A stretch of 64,000 nt of DNA from Lentibacillus juripiscarius JCM 12147 (GCA_001311805.1 BBCA01000005.1:1-64000), one strand, 5' to 3'. Positions 19,688-30,959 are shown, numbered from the stretch's first letter. The notes: generated by a model not told the origin, from the sequence alone. A program made the numbers and translations.

Positions 19688-20856
19688 GTGAATAAACAAG
19701 TATATTTTCTAACCATCGTTGCTTTTGTTGTCGGAATGGTTGAATTGATCATCGGTGGGATACTTGATCTGATGGCAGCAGATTTAAATGTAGGGCTTGG
19801 AAAGGTTGGTTTTCTAATTACCATCTTTTCGCTCATTTTCGCCATTGGTTCACCCGTTTTACTGATTTTAACGGCAGCTATTGAGCGTAAACGGCTTATG
19901 CTGATGTCACTTGCCGTATTTTTGACAGGCAATATCATAACTGTATTCAGTCCGGGATATGCCGCTGTATTTATCGGACGCATCATTCTGGCATTGAGCG
20001 GGGCACTATTAATCATATTATGTCTGACGATTGCACCATCCATCGTTCATCCGAAATATCGCGGACGGGCTATCGGAATTGTGTCCATGGGGGTCAGCGC
20101 ATCCATTGTACTTGGACTGCCAGTCGGGTTGTTTCTCGGCAATGCATTTGGCTGGCGTGCCCCATTTGTGATGATTACGTTTCTAACCATTCTTTCCACA
20201 GCTGGGGTTTTTATCTTGATGGACCGTGTTGAACCAAAACCATCCAGTCCGCTTAAGATGCAGCTGGCAACATTGAAAAACCGGAAAATATTTTTGGGCA
20301 GATGATCACATTTCTGTTTCTGGCAGGGCACACAACGCTATACGCGTACCTGACTCCATTTGCAAAAATAACCATGGATGCCAGTGGAACGTGGGTCAGC
20401 TTTATTTACTTGATTTTCGGTATTGCAGCGGTTAGCGGTGGCGGTGTCGGCGGGTATCTTTCTGACACGATAGGTCCAAAACGCACCATCATGCTGACGA
20501 CAGTACTGTTTACAGCGGTAATGGTAGGTATTCCAAACATGACATTTGCACTCCCGGCATTTCTGGTTATCCTCATTGTTTGGGGATTGCTAAGCTGGAC
20601 ATTAGCTCCGGCAACACAGAGTTATCTGATCAGCCTGTCGCCGGAAACGTCCGACATCCAGCAGAGCCTGAATAACTCGGCACTGCATCTTGGGATTGCT
20701 TTCGGTTCTTTTATTGGGGGTCTTGTTATTGAACAAGCTTCCGTTGAACAAAATGCAACAGTCGGCAGCTTGCTCGTCATGCTCGCTGTTGGTGCGGCCG
20801 TTGTGTCAATGTATGGAAAAGAGCAGTCGAAAGAAGCATATAGGAAAAGGGACTGA
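19688..20856 (+). CDS. MFS drug/sugar exporter (DHA1 type), one frameshift
   Basis: Twelve predicted membrane helices. The first begins VYFLTIVAFVVGMVELIIGG, the loop 2-3 region is ERKRLML, and the helix 4-5 region contains RGRAIGIVSMGVSASIVLGLPVG. That motif is typical of the AraJ/DHA1 exporters. Start set at the GTG at 19688, 8 nt after AGAAAGGCG; the frame is open further upstream from a TTG. The shift near 20297 is a T5 that should be T6, giving NRKIFFGQMITFLF. Terminates in a strong hairpin overlapping its stop codon. Substrate unknown. Confidence 0.78.
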
Positions 20857-20880
20857 CCATTGTGATCAGTCCCTTTTTTA
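20845..20880. terminator. Bidirectional terminator
   Basis: AAAAGGGACTGA pairs with TCAGTCCCTTTT around 8 nt and is followed by T on the plus strand. It includes the MFS stop codon and faces the convergent CAP gene. Confidence 0.85.
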
Positions 20881-20893
20881 GTATTGATATTTT

Positions 20894-21769
20894 TTACTTC
20901 CCAATAAACTGCTGGGTCCAGTGGTTACCTTGTTCCACATAACCAACGCCAATATGGGTGAAGTTCGGATTCATGATATTCTCGCGGTGACCTTCACTGT
21001 TCATCCATCCATCAACCACCTGTTGCGGTGTACGCTGGCCTCTGGCGATGTTCTCCCCGGCCGTCTGGTAGGCGATGCCGAATTGCTTCATCATATCAAA
21101 TGGTGAACCATAGTTCGGACTGTCATGAGAGAAATAGTTGTTCGCTGCCATATCCCGGGACTTTTCACGCGCGACTTTACTCAGTTCCGTATCCACTTTA
21201 AGCGGTTCCAGGCCTTGTGCTGTCCGCTCTTGGTTCGTCAGTTCCACCACTTGCTGCTCAAATTCATTCAGCTGCTGCGACTGTGATGGCTTTTGCTGCT
21301 GTTCCTTCTGCTCAGCAGGCTGCTGTGGTGTTTGAGCTTCAGGCGTTCTAGCAGGCTGTTCTTCCTGCTGTTCCGGAACCTGTTCTGTTGCCTCGTTTTG
21401 TTGTGGTTCAGATGGTGTATTGTTATCAGACTGTTCCTGATTGGATTCCGGTTTATTTGATTCAGGCTGCTGTTCTGGCTCTGACTGTTCCTGCTCTTGC
21501 TCGGGCTTTTCTTGCTTTTCCTGCTCATTGTTACTATTTTGGCTCTCCCAATTCCAAGTGACTTGCGGGAAATATTGCTTTACATATTCCTGGAATTTGC
21601 CAGATGAAAGTTCACCCATGCCACTTCCATTCATAGAATAATAGACTTTATGCTGATTGGAAGAATTCTGTGCATTCGCTGTGCTGGCAGATGCGTCCGC
21701 TGTGCTTTGAAATGCTCCGCCAAATAGGAGTGCGGCGGTCATAGAGCCGACGATCAATTTATTATGCAT
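20894..21769 (-). CDS. Secreted CAP-domain protein (YkwD-like)
   Basis: An intact 291-aa protein. A signal peptide (to about residue 28, ADASAS) precedes a small region with VYYSMNGSGMGELSS, then a low-complexity linker of about 95 residues rich in Gln, Glu, Pro and Asn. The C-terminal CAP/SCP domain (about 168-291) shows LTNQERTAQGLEPLK, NYFSHDSP, GENIARG and GHRENIMNPNFTHIGVGY. The two histidines and two acidic residues of the CAP cavity are present. Probably a wall-associated protein; the biochemical role of bacterial CAP proteins is mostly unknown. Confidence 0.88.
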   Translation of the reverse strand: MHNKLIVGSMTAALLFGGAFQSTADASASTANAQNSSNQHKVYYSMNGSGMGELSSGKFQEYVKQYFPQVTWNWESQNSNNEQEKQEKPEQEQEQSEPEQQPESNKPESNQEQSDNNTPSEPQQNEATEQVPEQQEEQPARTPEAQTPQQPAEQKEQQQKPSQSQQLNEFEQQVVELTNQERTAQGLEPLKVDTELSKVAREKSRDMAANNYFSHDSPNYGSPFDMMKQFGIAYQTAGENIARGQRTPQQVVDGWMNSEGHRENIMNPNFTHIGVGYVEQGNHWTQQFIGK

Positions 21770-23227
<1,458 letters not shown>

Positions 23228-23235
23228 CAATTGGT

Positions 23236-23273
23236 AACAACCGCGCTCATACTCTATGTGCGCGGTTGTTTTA
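23236..23273 (+). terminator. mreBH terminator
   Basis: AACAACCGCGC pairs with GCGCGGTTGTT and is followed by TTATG. Confidence 0.85.
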
Positions 23274-23312
23274 TGTTTGCGGGGTGTGATGGATGGTTGC
23301 TTGCTACAGACC

Positions 23313-23408
23313 GGTCGATTTCCGCTGCTGTCCGGTTGATTCTTTCCCCCGATTGGTCGATTCTGACCTCGAACGGTCGATTCCCACACCCGATCGGTTG
23401 ATTCTCGC
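23313..23408. repeat. Degenerate 21-bp tandem array, GGTCGAT/GGTTGAT core, 5 units
   Basis: Cores start at 23313, 23334, 23355, 23375 and 23396 (steps 21, 21, 20, 21), with C/T-rich spacers. Lies between the mreBH terminator and the promoter of the CoA-transferase operon. Confidence 0.85.
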
Positions 23409-23496
23409 CCCCACATTCCAACTTAATCTCCCTCCTTAGCCAGCACAACCATCACACCTTCTGACACACCTACTTCCATAAAATTATAAAAACAGG

Positions 23497-23552
23497 TTTA
23501 CAAATATTTCAGAATAGTATATAATAACTGTAGTCATGTTAAAGCGCTTCCA
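23497..23552 (+). promoter_or_regulatory. SigA promoter with a downstream cre-like site (glutarate operon)
   Basis: TTTACA (23497-23502), 17 nt, TATAAT (23520-23525). TTAAAGCGCTTCCA at 23539-23552 follows just past the expected start. It resembles a CcpA cre site (TGWAANCGNTNWCA) with about two mismatches, placed for roadblock repression. Confidence 0.6.
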
Positions 23553-23559
23553 CGCTACA

Positions 23560-23893
23560 ACGCATGATGCCCTAAGTAAGGCAAACGATCAGAGGCAGGA
23601 TGAAACGAACTCGGTATTTCCAAAAGCCGCCTCTGGCATTAAATTATTTCGAACAACAAATGATAACTGTCCAATCTGTTTGCAGTTCCATTCCAGTTCT
23701 GTCTCAACAGATAAAAGCCAGTTCAAATAGACGTACAGTAAAGAAAACTTGGCTAGCGCCAGGCCTTTTAGGCTCAGGCGATTGCCCTAGTTGCCTTATG
23801 CAGTTAAGAAAATATGTTAATTTCCTTAACTGCCGCAGATAAAAACTGTCGTCTGTTTGGAGTGGCTTATTTTAATTGGGAAGGAGTGAAGAA
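23560..23893 (+). other. Long untranslated leader of the CoA-transferase operon
   Basis: About 330 bases between the promoter and the first gene, with no convincing coding frame. Stems are visible: CAGAGGC with GCCTCTG around 23590-23635, and GCAGTTAAG with CTTAACTGC around 23800-23833. No match to a lysine, T-box or other riboswitch consensus that I know. The ribosome site GGAAGGAG precedes the ATG. Confidence 0.4.
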
Positions 23894-25044
23894 ATGGCTG
23901 GAGCACTCGAAAACATCCGAATTCTTGACTTGTCCAGAGTTCTGGCTGGTCCGTACTGCACCATGATCCTTGGTGACCTTGGCGCCGAGGTGATTAAAGT
24001 GGAAGCCCCCGGCGGCAGTGACGAGACACGCAAATGGGGTCCCCCGTTTCAAAACGAGGTCAGTGCATACTATCTGTGCGCCAACCGGAATAAAAAGAGC
24101 ATCACACTTGACTTAAAATCCGAGGAAGGTCATGAAGCGATTAAAAGTCTCGTCCGTGAAAGTGATGTTATCATTAATAATTTTAAAACCGGAACGATGG
24201 AACGCCTTGGACTTGATTATGACACATTGTCGGAGATCAACCCCGGCCTCGTCTACTGCTCGATTACCGGATTCGGCGAAACGGGTCCGTACAGCAGTAT
24301 GCCGGGATATGACTTTATCATCCAGGCAATGAGCGGTCTGATGAGCATTACTGGTGACAGTGAATCCGGTCCGCAAAAGTCGGAGTGGCGATCACGGATA
24401 TTTTGACCGGGCTGTACGCTTGTGTTGGCATCCAGGGGGCATTGCTTGAGCGGACGCAATCAGGCAAAGGGCAAAAGCTTGATCTTTCCTTGTATGATTC
24501 AGCCGTCAGCGCTCTTGTCAATGTTGGAAGCAACTATCTGATGGCAGGGAAAATTCCGGCGGCCCTTGGAAACCAGCATGCCAATATTGTCCCATACCAG
24601 ACGTTTTCCACGATGGATGGCGAAATGGTAATTGCAGTCGGCAATGATAATCAGTTCCGGAATTTATGCAACATTTTAGGAAAACCCGAATATGCATCAG
24701 ATGAGCGGTTCCGGACAAACCCTGACCGCGTGGCTAACAGGGAAACGTTAATCCCAATGCTTCAGGAGGTATTTTCGACCGGGTCCACTGCCTATTGGCA
24801 AAAGCAATGTCAGCAAAACAATATCCCGTGCGGTCCGATCCAGACAATCGATGAAGTAGCCAATGATCCGCAACTGAACGAGCGGGATATGTTTATCGAT
24901 GCCGATCACCCGACCGCCGGTGATATACGTATGATTGGCAGTCCGCTTAAGTTATCACGGACCCCGGTGCAAACGAAGAACCATCCGCCGAATGCCGGTG
25001 AACACAATGAAGAATTGCTGAAACAGTTTGGCTTCATCAAATAA
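23894..25044 (+). CDS. Class III CoA-transferase (CaiB/BaiF), candidate succinyl-CoA:glutarate CoA-transferase, one frameshift
   Basis: About 383 aa. N-terminal [19 protein letters not shown] and [12 protein letters not shown] are classic. The nucleophilic aspartate lies in [12 protein letters not shown]. Further motifs are [16 protein letters not shown] and [13 protein letters not shown]. The shift near 24382 joins ESGPQK to [12 protein letters not shown]. Family members swap CoA between acids through a covalent glutamyl/aspartyl-CoA intermediate. The next two genes encode a glutaryl-CoA dehydrogenase-like enzyme and a semialdehyde dehydrogenase, so glutarate is the likely acceptor (inference). 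First gene of a three-gene operon. Confidence 0.82.
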
Positions 25045-25127
25045 CACGGCTCATCCCGGCATTAACACACCAATACCGGCAGCCAACTGCCAGTGAAAAT
25101 TTATCCATTAAATTAGGAGTTGATCAC

Positions 25128-26330
25128 ATGAACTTTCATTTTTCAGAAGAACAAACTATGCTGCGTTCAACAGTCAGGAACTTTGTTGATAACGAAATTA
25201 TGCCATATATTGCCGAATGGGATCGGGAAGGCCAATTTGACCCGTCCATTATGCAGAAGCTGGCTGACCTTGGACTGATGGGTGTCTGTATCCCCGAAGA
25301 ATACGGCGGAAGCGGCATGGACTACAACTCGCTGGCCATCGTCTGTGAGGAATTGGAGCGTGGAGACACCGCCTTCCGGACAGCAGTTTCCGTTCATACG
25401 GGCCTGAACAGCATGACACTGCTGCAATGGGGTACTGAAGAACAGAAACAAAAATACCTTGTCCCGCAGGCAAAAGGAGAAAAAGTCGGCGCTTACGGAC
25501 TGACCGAGCCAGCTGCCGGTTCCGACGTCGCTTCCCTGCAGTCCACAGCGGTCAAACAGGGCAACCATTATATTTTGAACGGGTCCAAAGCATGGATTTC
25601 GCTATGTGATACAGCCGATCACTTCCTTGTGTTCGCCTACACAGATAAAGCAAAACGCCACAAAGGCATTTCCGCATTTATTGTGGAGCGGGACTGGGAA
25701 GGATTTGACTCCAAAGCAACGAAAGGGAAACTTGGCATCCGCTCCGGCAATACCGGTGAAATATTCTTTGATAACGTAAAAGTTCCGGAAGAAAACCTGC
25801 TCGGTGAAGAAGGAGAAGGGTTTAAAATTGCCATGGCCGCACTCGATAACGGTCGTTTCACGGTTGCTGCAGGTGCTGTCGGGCAAATCCGTGCCTGCCT
25901 GGAAGCAAGTGTCAACTATTCCCATGAACGGGAAACATTCGGAAAGCCAATCGGCCAGCACCAGCTTGTCCAGCGCATGATTGCCAACATGAAAGCGGGA
26001 CTGGAAATGAGCAGCCTGCTTGTTTACCGTGCCGGCGAGCTGAAAAACGAAGGAAAGCGCAACACGGAGGAAACATCAATGGCGAAATGGCAGGCGTGCG
26101 ACTTTGCCAATAAAGCTGCTGATGACGCCGTCCAGGTACACGGTGCATACGGTTATTCAGATGAGTATCCGGTGGAACGTTATTTGCGGAACTCAAAAGC
26201 CCCAGTCATTTACGAAGGAACCCGGGAAGTACACACGATCGTGCAAGCTGAGTATGCGCTTGGCTACCGTCAGGATAAACCATTAAACAAAATGCTCCCT
26301 GCATGGGAAGGCAATCACGCTAAAGTATAA
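25128..26330 (+). CDS. Acyl-CoA dehydrogenase, candidate glutaryl-CoA dehydrogenase
   Basis: Intact, 400 aa, FAD flavoprotein. Signatures GAYGLTEPAAGSD and QVHGAYGYSDEYPVERYLR are present, and the catalytic base E363 lies in VIYEGTREVH. The segment ERGDTAFRTAVSVHTGL aligns by eye with ERVDSGYRSAMSVQSSL of human glutaryl-CoA dehydrogenase. It keeps the arginine (R84) and serine (S88) that hold the distal carboxylate there. That favours glutaryl-CoA, oxidised and decarboxylated to crotonyl-CoA, over simple fatty acyl-CoA. The alternative is a short- or branched-chain acyl-CoA dehydrogenase. Confidence 0.8.
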   Translation: MNFHFSEEQTMLRSTVRNFVDNEIMPYIAEWDREGQFDPSIMQKLADLGLMGVCIPEEYGGSGMDYNSLAIVCEELERGDTAFRTAVSVHTGLNSMTLLQWGTEEQKQKYLVPQAKGEKVGAYGLTEPAAGSDVASLQSTAVKQGNHYILNGSKAWISLCDTADHFLVFAYTDKAKRHKGISAFIVERDWEGFDSKATKGKLGIRSGNTGEIFFDNVKVPEENLLGEEGEGFKIAMAALDNGRFTVAAGAVGQIRACLEASVNYSHERETFGKPIGQHQLVQRMIANMKAGLEMSSLLVYRAGELKNEGKRNTEETSMAKWQACDFANKAADDAVQVHGAYGYSDEYPVERYLRNSKAPVIYEGTREVHTIVQAEYALGYRQDKPLNKMLPAWEGNHAKV

Positions 26331-26351
26331 TGCTGCAAAGGAGGTTCCCAA

Positions 26352-27799
26352 ATGAAACTTAAAAGCAAAACCAATAGTATTTTATTGACGGCCAGTGGCG
26401 TGATACGGACGGACAGAAAACAAGCACGGTTTACAACCCGGCAACACTTGAGGCGATTACAGAAGTTGCCTATGGCGGAAAAGCAGAAACCGAGGCGGCA
26501 ATCAGCGCTGCAACTCGTGCTTTCCAAACTTGGCGGGAGATGACCGGCCGGGAACGCTCACGGATTCTGTACAAAGCACACGAATTGATGCTTGACGATG
26601 CCGAACGCCTCGGCGAAATTCTGACAACCGAACAAGGCAAGCCACTGAAAGAAGCAATTGGCGAAGTAAAAGGAGCTGCCAGCTTTCTGCTCTGGTATGC
26701 CGAAGAAGCGAGCCGGGCTTACGGGGAATGGATTCCATCATCCAAAAAGTCCAAGCGCCTGCTCGTTATCCCGCAGCCGGTTGGGGTTGTGGGTGCCATT
26801 ACGCCCTGGAATTTCCCGGCATCCATGATCACCCGAAAAATTGGACCCGCACTTGCTGCAGGCTGCACGGTCGTATTGAAGCCTGCGCCGGAAACACCGC
26901 TGTCAGCCATTGAAATCGTCAAAATCATGGAAAAGCCGGCATGCAAAAAGGTGTCGTCAATCTTGTCACAGGGGATGCAGAAGCAATCGGTAACACGATG
27001 CTGAACAGCAAAGACGTCCGTCTGATGACCTTCACCGGATCCACTGAAGTCGGCAAATATTTGATGCGGGAAAGTGCCGATCATGTAAAAAACTATCGCT
27101 TGAGCTCGGCGGTCACGCACCAATTGTTGTTTTTGATGATGCGGACATCGATAAAGCAGTCTCACTGGCTTTGTCGAGCAAATTCCGGAACAACGGGCAG
27201 ACATGCATTTGTGCCAATCGTGTCTATGTCCACGATTCCGTCAAAGACGCTTTCCATGACAAACTGACTGAAAAAGTTGAGCAGCTCAAAATCGGAGACG
27301 GGACAGAAGAAGGGACAGACCTTGGCCCGCTGATTAATGAACAGGCATCTCACAAAGTCCAGAAACACCTTGATGATGCTGCAGCAAAAGGAGCGGATGT
27401 TGTTTGTGGCGGTGCCAAGTGGAACGGAGGACTGGACGGCCATTTCTATCAGCCTACCATCCTGTCCAATGTGACCGATGACATGCTCGTCATGAACGAA
27501 GAAACATTCGGACCGCTCATGCCAGTGCAAGTGTTCAGTGACGAGGATGCTGTTATCGACAAAGCGAATGATACTGACTATGGCCTGGCAGCCTATATTT
27601 TCACCGAAAAACGAGCCGCGCCATCCGCGTATCCGAAAAACTCGACTATGGCATTGTCGGCGTGAATGACGTCTTCCCTGCCACGGCCGAAGCACCGTTC
27701 GGCGGCATCAAACAGTCGGGCGTCGGCAAAGAAGGCGGCCACCACGGCATGGATGAATTTTTGGAAATGAAATATGTATCGATGGGAATTGACGAGTGA
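26352..27799 (+). CDS. gabD: NAD(P)-dependent succinate/glutarate semialdehyde dehydrogenase, four frameshifts
   Basis: About 482 aa, ALDH superfamily. Corrected reading gives SIFIDGQWRDTDGQKTSTV at the start, PWNFPASMITRKIGPALAAG, FTGSTEVGKYLM, LELGGHAP with the general-base Glu, NNGQTCICANR with the nucleophilic Cys, EETFGPLMPV, and the C-terminal APFGGIKQSGVGKEGGHHG. These are typical of the SSADH subfamily, where Cys-x-Cys pairs occur. Breaks at about 26392 (T4/5), 26935 (A4/5), 27089 (A6/7) and 27617 (CC/CCC) are all simple run-length errors. In this setting glutarate semialdehyde is the likely substrate. Confidence 0.85.
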
Positions 27800-27838
27800 A
27801 GGAAATAGCGGGAATATGCTGACAGCAGAGTTAGGCGG

Positions 27839-27871
27839 AAGAGCAACGTATTAAATGCGTTGCTCTTTTTA
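27839..27871 (+). terminator. Terminator of the CoA-transferase operon
   Basis: AAGAGCAACG pairs with CGTTGCTCTT and is followed by TTTAAC. Confidence 0.85.
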
Positions 27872-27898
27872 ACTTTGGCACCTAATACCGTTTTCAGC

Positions 27899-28126
27899 CT
27901 ACATTAGTAGAATATAAATAGAAACAAACAAAACAAAACCTGCAGTTAAGAAAAGAGTCATGGCATTTTCTTTTCGTTTTTCCTGGAATTCAGAAATCCC
28001 AAAAACTAAATTCATTAATCCCGTAAACAAAAGTGCATAAGGCATTACCCCAAATTCTTTTGCAACTACACTATACCCTGCTAAAAAGACCACAACAATT
28101 GCTAAAATAATTCTAGCTGCTTTCAA
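27899..28126 (-). CDS. Small membrane protein, DUF3953-like
   Basis: 75 aa with three hydrophobic segments (about 5-23, 28-45, 57-75) separated by a short charged loop EFQEKRKEN. The pattern resembles the YczI/DUF3953 family, from memory. Overlaps the stop of the upstream small gene by 4 nt (ATGA), so both are co-translated. Function unknown. Confidence 0.6.
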   Translation of the reverse strand: MKAARIILAIVVVFLAGYSVVAKEFGVMPYALLFTGLMNLVFGISEFQEKRKENAMTLFLTAGFVLFVSIYILLM

Positions 28127-28323
28127 ACTTCACGCTCCTTTTCACCCTGTTCTTGATATTCCTTATTATGATCTAGTTTTTTCATTTCCAACTCTACTTT
28201 TTTCTCCTCTAACGCTATTTCTTTCTCTTTTAACTCATTATCTTTTTTCTTGACATATCCATAATACAAAAGAGAAAGACTGATAATAACTGTAATGTAG
28301 AAAAATAAATCCAACTTAGTCAC
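28123..28323 (-). CDS. Small single-pass membrane protein with coiled coil
   Basis: 66 aa. One N-terminal transmembrane helix (DLFFYITVIISLSLLYYGYV) is followed by a highly charged Lys/Glu coiled coil. Not recognised. Coupled to the downstream DUF3953-like gene. A/T-rich codons differ from the surrounding catabolic genes, so the pair may be a recent arrival. Confidence 0.6.
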   Translation of the reverse strand: MTKLDLFFYITVIISLSLLYYGYVKKKDNELKEKEIALEEKKVELEMKKLDHNKEYQEQGEKEREV

Positions 28324-28522
28324 CGCCTCAAATAAAATAACACATCATAAATTTCTAACGGAATTCCTAATCATTTTACGAATGAGTGCTAAAATAGTTT
28401 CATTTTCCGTTTACTTCAACCAAACACAGCCTATTAACCTCTTCGCTATCATTTTTAAAATCTCTTCATAACCCGCGTCCGTAAGTCAGCGCAGGTTGAC
28501 TACAATTCCCCAAGCAACGTCA

Positions 28523-28552
28523 GAAACCCGCCAATAAAACATGGCGGGTTTC
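28523..28552. terminator. Hairpin below the DUF3870 gene
   Basis: GAAACCCGCC pairs with GGCGGGTTTC around 10 nt. Its T tract is better on the plus strand, but it directly follows the DUF3870 stop and closes the leftward operon. The stretch 28324-28522 shows no gene. Confidence 0.65.
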
Positions 28553-28554
28553 TT

Positions 28555-28871
28555 TTAATTGTGACTCTCTCTGTAATGTTCATACTGCTTGTACAGATCA
28601 TTCAAGGCTGATACAAGTGCGTTACCGGCTTTTCCCAAATAATGTTCTTTCATCATTTGTGAAGGGGTATCAATGCCATCCTGGAGGCTGTGTCCCCTTA
28701 ACAGATGGTGGACAAAATGCCTGCCGTGTTCGGTTGCCAGCGTACAATTGGCCGCCACAATCACACCGTATTTTTATCTATTTCTGCTGTTATGGTCAGT
28801 GTTTCGTACATGCTCTTGGCTGCCATGCCGGATGGCAGTCTGGCATGTCCGGCTATAAATACTGTATTCAT
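28555..28871 (-). CDS. DUF3870-type protein coupled to the IclR regulator, one frameshift
   Basis: About 105 aa. Begins MNTVFIAGHARLPSGMAAK; a 5-A run near 28770 should be six, giving EIDKKYGVIVAANCTLATEHG. The rest is intact and ends QYEHYRESHN. The conserved-looking core NCTLATEHGRHFV is what I associate with DUF3870. No known function. Its ATG overlaps the IclR stop (ATGA), tying it to regulation of, or flux through, the lysine pathway. No signal peptide; cytosolic. Confidence 0.6.
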
Positions 28872-29658
28872 TTATCCTCATCCCCCTGCTGCAATGCTGG
28901 CCCGCGAAGCCCGAGTTTTCTGGAAATCGCCTCAGCTGTTTGTCTTGTTTTTGCTTTCAGGACGTGTAAGTTCTCCCCCTCAAAATGACTGGACAAACCG
29001 CTTACAGCCAGTGCGGCAATGACCTTTCCGCTGTAATCATAATTGGATAGGAGATCCCTGTCGTGTCCGCGTCCTGTTCTCCTATACTGTACGCATAGCC
29101 TGTTTCATAGATGGTTTTCAGTTCCTGCTGCAGCTCATCCTCATCGATCGGACGGCTGCTGTCAGGGCGCTGCAGTCCAGATTTTTCTATTATATACTGC
29201 TGCCGTTCATATGGCATGTTAGCCAGAAGCATCTTAGGACCGGATCCCAGATGAAGCGGAGAACTTTTGCCCACCCTAGTATTCAGCCGCAGTGCCCTTG
29301 AACTGTCTACTTTTTCAATGTATGTAGCCTCGTCGTGATCAACGATGACCAAATGAATCACTTCATTGATTTCTCTGCCCAGTTCTTCCATATAAGGCAG
29401 TGCAATGGCCCTTACTTCAAGCTGGTCAGTGACAATCTGCCCGAGCTCCAGCAATTTGAGCCCAAGCTGATATTTGCTGTCATGCTCATTTTCTTTCGTT
29501 TTCGATAGAAAGTGGTGATGCTCCAGCGCCGTCAGCAGCCTGTACACTGTGGGCTTGGGCATACCAGATTTATTAGTAATTTCTTTCAGTGTCAGTGCCG
29601 GTGTTTCTGCAGAAAAATAATCAAGCAGTTTCAATGCCTTCAATACACTCTGATTCAT
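28868..29658 (-). CDS. IclR-family transcription regulator, one frameshift
   Basis: About 263 aa. The N-terminal winged helix-turn-helix (residues about 20-50) reads LTLKEITNKSGMPKPTVYRLL. The C-terminal effector domain contains ATYIEKVDSSRALRLNTRVGK and PLHLGSGPKMLLANM. The shift near 29042 (TT should be TTT) restores PIYDYSGKVIAALAVSGLS and runs to the stop at 28868. Sits next to lysine 6-dehydrogenase and probably governs the surrounding catabolic genes, with a pathway intermediate as effector (inference). A candidate operator lies at 35735-35761. Confidence 0.85.
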
Positions 29659-29698
29659 CTCTACTTCTCCTTGCCGCCTGCCTCAATCATTTGGACGG

Positions 29699-29728
29699 GA
29701 GAGGCTGCTGTCCACTAGCAGCCCCGAT
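29699..29728 (-). terminator. Hairpin after lysine 6-dehydrogenase
   Basis: GGCTGCTG pairs with TAGCAGCC. It lacks a strong T run, so it may only attenuate read-through into the IclR gene. Confidence 0.4.
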
Positions 29729-29735
29729 CCCATTG

Positions 29736-30908
29736 TCAGCTTTTAACGTGCGCTTTTGTTTCGCTGACCGATTCATAGATGTTCACACCACGTTTGGCCA
29801 TTTCGCTGATATAGGCATCGCCCGGAACGATCTGTTCAGGCGGATACACGCCTCGTTTCGAGATTGTTCCGTTTGCAATCATCTGTGCCACCACGGATAT
29901 GGAATTGGCTGTGACCCGTGCCATCGCTGTGACATTGTTTTCTCTGTCTTTATACGTTGTCATTTCAAATACATGTGTTTCCGGACTGCCGGCTTTTTCG
30001 CCGCCAACTTTCACCCGGAGCAGCACGACGTCGTCTTTGTCACCAAGCTCCACAATTGGGTCCAGCACTTTCAGAAACACATCTCGCGGGCTAACTTGTT
30101 CACCGTTTACATCAACCGTGTGATCCGCTCGTGTCAAATTCAGGTCGACGAGCAGCTGGAATTTCTCCGCATGCCCCGGGTAGCGGATCGTTTTGTATTC
30201 CAGTGTTTTCAGATTTGGATAAGATATGGATAGGGTGGATGTACCACCTGATGTATGAAACGCCTCAAGCGGGCCGTATTTTTCAAAATGGACACGCTCC
30301 ACCTCGCTCAATGACGCGATTTCCTGCTTGATGCCATCACGGATAATCAGAGCTGGGTCGGTGTAATGGTCGAAAACACCTTCCATTGAGAAAACGTGAT
30401 TGTATTCAAGCGGTGGCTCTGGATGGACGGGAATCCCGCCGACGTACAGCTTGATTTCTTCCAGTTCATCCAGTTTACTTGCCCCATGACCAGACAAAAT
30501 ATTGATCATGCCGGGAGCAACGCCCAAATCAGGAATAAGCGTAACACCACCTGCCTGCGCGTCTTCTTTCAGCTCCAGCACCTTATCCGTAATATGACCA
30601 ATATGTCCGCCCAGATCGACGGAATGAACGCCTACCTCAATTGCGGTCTCCGCTACAATTTCATTAAAGGAATAAAATAATGCATTAATGATCACATCAA
30701 ATTGCCGCATATAGCTTCCCAGGTCCTGCTTATCTTTGGCATTCACCTGATAGGCTGTCAGTTTAGGAGAATTCAACTGATGACAGACCTCTTGTGCACG
30801 CTGAAAATCAATATCGGCAAGCCCTACTGCCGTCACACCTTCACTTGCAGCTAGATCCCTTGCTGCTTCTTTGCCCATCAGTCCTGATCCCAGTACACCT
30901 ATTTTCAT
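29736..30908 (-). CDS. lysDH: L-lysine 6-dehydrogenase
   Basis: An intact 390-aa enzyme of the saccharopine dehydrogenase-like fold. The Rossmann start reads [20 protein letters not shown]. Long stretches, such as [66 protein letters not shown] and [16 protein letters not shown], match my recollection of the NAD-dependent lysine epsilon-dehydrogenase of Geobacillus stearothermophilus. It converts lysine to 2-aminoadipate 6-semialdehyde plus ammonia. Saccharopine dehydrogenase is the alternative, but the size and motifs favour LysDH. Upstream gap of 370 bases holds a dispersed repeat. Confidence 0.88.
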   Translation of the reverse strand: MKIGVLGSGLMGKEAARDLAASEGVTAVGLADIDFQRAQEVCHQLNSPKLTAYQVNAKDKQDLGSYMRQFDVIINALFYSFNEIVAETAIEVGVHSVDLGGHIGHITDKVLELKEDAQAGGVTLIPDLGVAPGMINILSGHGASKLDELEEIKLYVGGIPVHPEPPLEYNHVFSMEGVFDHYTDPALIIRDGIKQEIASLSEVERVHFEKYGPLEAFHTSGGTSTLSISYPNLKTLEYKTIRYPGHAEKFQLLVDLNLTRADHTVDVNGEQVSPRDVFLKVLDPIVELGDKDDVVLLRVKVGGEKAGSPETHVFEMTTYKDRENNVTAMARVTANSISVVAQMIANGTISKRGVYPPEQIVPGDAYISEMAKRGVNIYESVSETKAHVKS

Positions 30909-30959
30909 ATAGTCACCACTCCTTGTATAGGTTGTTCAAAAAGTCCGGTAAAATGACAC

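Noticed and set aside
23560..23893. Lysine riboswitch or T-box in front of the CoA-transferase operon
   Set aside because: I do not find the conserved L-box core or a T-box sequence. The stems seen do not match either class.
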